Of a DNA stretch of 11,042 nucleotides, positions 7,900 through 11,042 are shown piece after piece. The position numbers and the translations under genes are program-made. The stretch is from Psilocybe azurescens (taxonomy: Eukaryota; Basidiomycota; Agaricomycetes; Agaricales; Agrocybaceae): the NCBI GenBank assembly GCA_023853785.1, contig JAJIRX010000345.1, positions 1 to 11,042 of the forward strand. Reading direction: 5' to 3'. Numbering within the stretch: position 1 is the stretch's first letter; each line of letters begins with the position of its first letter. The notes below the pieces were generated by a model that ran no database searches, was not told the DNA's origin, and saw only the letters and a program-made list of their open reading frames with translations.

Positions 7900-7909
7900 A
7901 TAACAAGCC
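7900..7909. repeat. target site duplication of element 2 (right copy), ATAACAAGCC
   Basis: Matches 6853-6862 exactly. The following TAATGCGCTG is the right flank of the original target. Without both elements the site would read ...CTCCACAATAACAAG followed by CCTAATGCGC. Confidence 0.85.
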
Positions 7910-8164
7910 TAATGCGCTGTCAAGTGGAATGATGCATCCCGTCCATAGATTAATCTTGAATAGAAACATCAGATGGAACAACTATTGATTGACATTGTTT
8001 AGGGCAGGTCACTGCGTGGTCGCTGCCTGTGACCAAATAAACTTTGGGGTTTCTGACCTCTGTTTGTCGAAGAAGAGCGGTATATAAACTAATTTAAACA
8101 TGTTCTATGGTTATTTTCGCGTTTTGATGACAAACACCAATTTATGATCCTCTTACAAAGGATT
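7910..8164. other. intergenic; orphan TATA-like motif and small hairpin
   Basis: A canonical-looking TATATAAA is at 8081-8088 but no reading frame of substance follows on the plus strand. GGTCAC (8007-8012) can pair with GTGACC (8029-8034) with further pairing possibilities inside. Nothing else is supported. Confidence 0.35.
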
Positions 8165-8625
8165 TTAAACCGCTGTTTCTTTGTGAAACAGAGGAATAAA
8201 ATTCAAAGACCGTGGTTTCATTGACAAACAGGGGTCGCCGCCAGCGGTGGGTGGATAGCCAGAGGCATGGAATATATGGGGTTGTGGGTTATGTGATGTA
8301 TAGGGTTCGACTGTATTCATATTTAAGGAATGGACGGGAGCAATGGTCTCTACGCCGCCCTTGGTGACGGTACATATCCATATCTTCCCAGGGCCCAACC
8401 CTGAAGCTAATATCCCTCGAGCCATTTGATGTAACCAACCGTGTCTTTTTGCCCACTGTTGCGTGTATCTCCTTGCACTGTTTCCCGAGTGTCAGAACGC
8501 TGTGAATCGACCTTTGACAATTCTTTAATATGCACCTGGTCGCTGGAGAGACCAATAAGCATTCCTTCAATCCATTTTGCAATATGGGCCGTTTTCACGG
8601 TCTAGAAATACAGCTTCACGTAAGT
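8165..8625 (-). pseudogene. coding-like relic in two frames, possibly WD40-like
   Basis: Two minus-strand segments read like protein but lie in different frames. The upstream one (about 8603-8407) contains KWIEGMLIGLSSDQVHIKEL, and the downstream one (8425-8165) contains ILASGLGPGKIWICTV. Both have the hydrophobic-Gly-Ser-x-x-x-V/I-x-I pattern seen in blades of beta-propeller (WD40-like) proteins, and they would join after about one base change near 8420-8430. A TTTCTAG acceptor-like site precedes the first segment (8610-8604), and GTAAGT lies further upstream (near 8728), so an intron and a small first exon are possible. That first exon would start only about 14 bases from the plus-strand gene's ATG. 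Function and even coding status are uncertain; the WD40 idea is a pattern impression only. Confidence 0.3.
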
Positions 8626-8805
8626 TTGACTGCACACTGCCGGTATCAATCCTTAAAAGTCGCCGATCGTTCCCTGCGCCGCTGGGTTTTATAAGAAGTC
8701 ACTTCTTTTCCTCTGACTATAACTTACCCCGTTCGACGCTTATTCCAGTTCCACACGGGTCTGAGGGGCCTTGTCTGTTTGTACTTCAACATCCTTGTCG
8801 TCACC

Positions 8806-10074
8806 ATGCCTCTCTCTTCTCAAGAAATGTTAGCTTGGCAGAGTATGTACAGGGCCCCTTCCCAACATATCACCCTAATTGTTTAGCACCGTTAAAGTTT
8901 GTGTCACCATGGTTCAGGCCGTCTCGATTACATCAATGATCATCCGCCTGGTGCACAGATGGCGCATAAAAAGGATGTGGTGGGACGACTGGGTCACTTT
9001 CGTTCCACTCCTTGTCGACTGTCTATATCTTTCGTTTATGTGGAAGGGAACGCAAGGTTGGCATTATGTACTAGATATCGGGAGGAGACTATAAGATAGC
9101 TTCGTTTATAGGTTGTTCTCCCCACTCAAGGCCAACATTTTTTCTCCCCGCTGCTCAACTCTATCTTTTATCTTATAGCACTATGGTGAGCTCTGTCATC
9201 TTTGTCGATATTGTGACCAGAAACTTGATAGAAATTTTAGGGTATCAAGAGTTAGCTTGGCGTTATCGACCGCCAGGATATTTCCTGCAAAACATTTCTA
9301 TCGCCGCGTCGCACTATGGATCAGCCGGCATATTTCTTTTCCTCTGCATTATGAACGTGATGATGGTCATCTTCAAATGCTGGCAGTCCTCCGATCAAAA
9401 CACCAGCCAGATGCTGCCGTAAGCCCAGAAGGGTACAAGCTTTAAAGTTATAACGCGTCTGTCTTTTACCTGTGAGGTCGCGCTTACGTTTTGGTGTTGT
9501 GTTCATTGAATTCTTTTCCACGTAAAGTGGATGCATGGCTGAAGTCATTCTCGTCGTCACGCCTTTGGTGATGCTCCGGAACATACGACTTCCGAAGAGC
9601 GAACGACGTCTGATACTCGCCCTCTTCTCAAGCAGCATTCTTTCCTTCCTTGGATCAGTGGCTTTCTTTGTCGTGTGGATTCTCGCCCGTAGCGTTGGCC
9701 AGCAGTCCGTATTCATTACGAAAATGACTGCGCAACTGCAAGTTGGTTGGAACCGCCCTCAACTTATTTTTCTTACTATATTCTGATGCTTAAACCCCAT
9801 AGGTCGCTATCTCGCTGTTGGTTTGTAACCTACTTGTCGTCAATGCTTTTCTATCGCATCTCGCAGAGAAACTTTACCGGATGAACCTCAACATGCGCCT
9901 CTGCTTCTGGAATCAAGATCCCGGCAGACAAACCAAACCAATGACAGACCTCCGCCCAGTGCTTCTACTAGCAACGTCACTCCGATCACATTCACATCAA
10001 TTCATACAGACTCTGTAAGATATTCTTCACCCTCGAACTCTAGGGCATTTCGGGATCGACAAGGATGCCAATAG
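8806..10074 (+). pseudogene. fungal seven-transmembrane (rhodopsin-like) membrane protein gene, multi-exon, apparently frame-broken
   Basis: The protein resembles the fungal rhodopsin-like integral membrane proteins of basidiomycetes, whose ligands are mostly unknown. Proposed exons: 8806-8846 (Kozak CACCATG), 8887-9056, 9112-9418, 9477 or 9528 to 9741, and from 9803. Introns have GT-AG ends of 40, 55, 58 (or 109) and 61 nt. Landmarks in order are a helix around VCVTMVQAVSITSMIIRLV, the loop WRIKRMWWDDW (8978-8992 holds WWDDW), a helix VTFVPLLVDCLYLSFMW, a helix near SSVIFVDIV, SLALSTARIFP (9254-9286), AGIFLFLCIMNVMMVIF, AEVILVVTPLVML, ILALFSSSILSFLGSVAFFV, VAISLLVCNLLVV and a Ser/Thr-rich tail with TPITFTSI. 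The breaks are a frame change between about 9216 and 9250, a compensating one near 9318, TAA at 9523-9525 unless acceptor 9527 is used, and a shift near 9860-9868; without that last shift the frame stops at 10018. I infer a decaying copy. Sequence errors are the alternative. An ATG at 8909 with CACCATGG context is a possible later start. Confidence 0.6.
9419..9527 (+). other. intron with two in-frame acceptors bracketing a stop codon
   Basis: The donor GTAAGC at 9419 can use an acceptor at 9476 (CCTGTGAG, 58-nt intron) or at 9527 (GTAAAG, 109-nt intron). The difference is 51 nt, so both keep the downstream frame AEVILVVTPL. The short form adds 17 codons, of which FGVVFIEFF is membrane-like and fits the expected family position, but it includes TAA at 9523-9525. 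The long form skips the stop and loses that part of the helix. Confidence 0.45.
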
Positions 10075-10823
10075 GACAGATGCACCTAATTCTTAAAAAA
10101 GCGCGCCATTCATGATTCCACGCTGGCGCTTCTCGGAAAAATAGCAGAAATTCTTCAGCATAACAGCAGCCTTCACTCATTCGTACCTTTCTCTTCCGTT
10201 GTCATTTTTATATGCCCATATAATTGTTGTGTTCCTTTCTTATTAAATGACTCAACAAGTCGAGTAATCGAACTTATTTTTTGTAGGCAGGTTAATATCA
10301 ATTGCATTAGTAGTGTGCGAGAGGCATGTTGGAGACGCTGTCGATTGCTTCCTGTTTTCGTCGACCATAGTCCATCGTTAACTTTGGATAAGTGTTTACG
10401 TTGCCTTGGTACATTGGCTAAGGCACTCCATTACAGCGAACTCGCTGACGCTTGATACTCCATCGAGTTGGCACAGAAAATGCATCAAGCATCAGATGGT
10501 GACTGAATGACACATGCACTAAATATGGGTCTGGCGGTAGGATTAGAGCATGATAACATGACTCGAGGACAGTCTCTTCCGCGGCCTTCCCTTCCTTAAT
10601 TCCGGTCTAACACCTATACAAATTCTAATGCGTCGAGTGGACATACGATCCAACAATGCAGTTCATGGAATGCCTTTGGGTCGTCATATCTTAGTCAGAT
10701 TCAACACACAGAGTGAACGACAAATCCCATATACTGTTTTTCAGTGGGCTGCTTAGCAAAGAGTGTAAACGATGGAATCGGTGTGGAGGGTAAAATGCAC
10801 AGTGCGTACAGGCTGCACACTCT
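10075..10823. other. 3' flank and intergenic DNA, no gene seen
   Basis: No open frame with recognisable content is present on either strand. An imperfect hairpin (AAGCGCGCCA with TGGCGCTT, 10099-10136) and a longer-range pair (AAGAGTGT near 10758 with ACACTCTT near 10816) occur. T-rich sequence at 10190-10250 could serve the 3' end of the upstream gene, but no specific polyadenylation signal is claimed. Confidence 0.4.
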
Positions 10824-10968
10824 TAACCCATACCTCTGATGCCCTATAACCCCTTATATCTCATAGCTCAAGCTAGCTGTCACCTTGGTTCGCAGGTAAA
10901 TTGCATCCGATAACCCATAGATCCGTGATAACCCATAACCCATACCTCTCCGTCCTCAAAACCCATAG
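10824..10968. repeat. degenerate TAACCCATA repeat cluster
   Basis: The 9-mer occurs exactly at 10824-10832, 10911-10919, 10929-10937 and 10936-10944 (overlapping), with a near copy AACCCATAG at 10960-10968 and CTATAACCCCTTA near 10843. Part is a small tandem duplication: ATCCGATAACCCATAG (10906-10920) followed by ATCCGTGATAACCCATA (10921-10937). CATACCTCT follows two of the copies. Confidence 0.7.
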
Positions 10969-11042
10969 ATTTTGCCTACCATGTTTGGAGATTGCCCCGA
11001 GTTCGGTCAAATAATTAGTTCACCGGTGATTATATGGTGATG

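Noticed and set aside
8001..8036. tRNA-like hairpin GGTCAC...GTGACC
   Set aside because: The arms and box sequences of a tRNA are absent; only a short stem is present.
8577..8939. 120-codon plus-strand open frame
   Set aside because: It overlaps the first two exons of the membrane-protein gene in another frame and shows no family pattern; probably a chance frame in GC-richer DNA.
10099..10136. Hairpin resembling a bacterial terminator after the membrane-protein gene
   Set aside because: The DNA is evidently eukaryotic, the stem is imperfect and lacks a following T-run in the right place.

Overview
The window looks like AT-rich, transposon-packed DNA from a filamentous basidiomycete, probably an agaricomycete. 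Three things suggest this. There is a decayed KDZ-type transposase that keeps a 50-nt GT-AG intron. Apparent introns are short (about 40-61 nt). At the right there is a multi-exon gene for a fungal seven-transmembrane protein of the rhodopsin-like type. Nothing prokaryotic or organellar was seen. Family assignments come from reading motifs by eye; no database search was possible.

Layout. At 1-1215 (minus) lies the degraded KDZ transposase, running off the left edge and broken by stops, frameshifts and an internal deletion. At 1720-1885 are interleaved direct repeats: one copy differs from the other by exactly a 52-nt GT-AG segment. At 2121-2317 is a short palindromic MITE-like element built from a 10-bp unit, flanked by TA. 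At 2700-3180 are diverged tandem repeats, and 2700-3935 holds four perfect GTGATCAC palindromes. From 3180 to about 5990 I find no convincing gene.

The best-supported structure is 5995-7909. Two different inverted-repeat elements sit end to end in one target. The first (6004-6851) has 9-bp target duplications and the second (6863-7899) has 10-bp duplications, and these overlap in the same site. Each carries a diverged copy of a third, inner module with its own inverted repeats. In the second element the inner module holds a small gene that can be spliced (7278-7601, 90 codons). Its start context and TATA-like region recur in the first copy, but its reading frame does not.

The right third (7910-11042) is richer in G+C and looks more like ordinary genic DNA. 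A minus-strand coding-like relic (8165-8600) faces away from the membrane-protein gene (about 8806-10074, plus). That gene shows recognisable membrane segments and plausible introns, but needs at least two compensating frame changes, has an in-frame stop that only one of two in-frame acceptors avoids, and shifts frame near its C terminus. I read it as a decaying copy, or one carrying sequence errors. The last kilobase has no gene that I can see and ends in a degenerate TAACCCATA repeat cluster.
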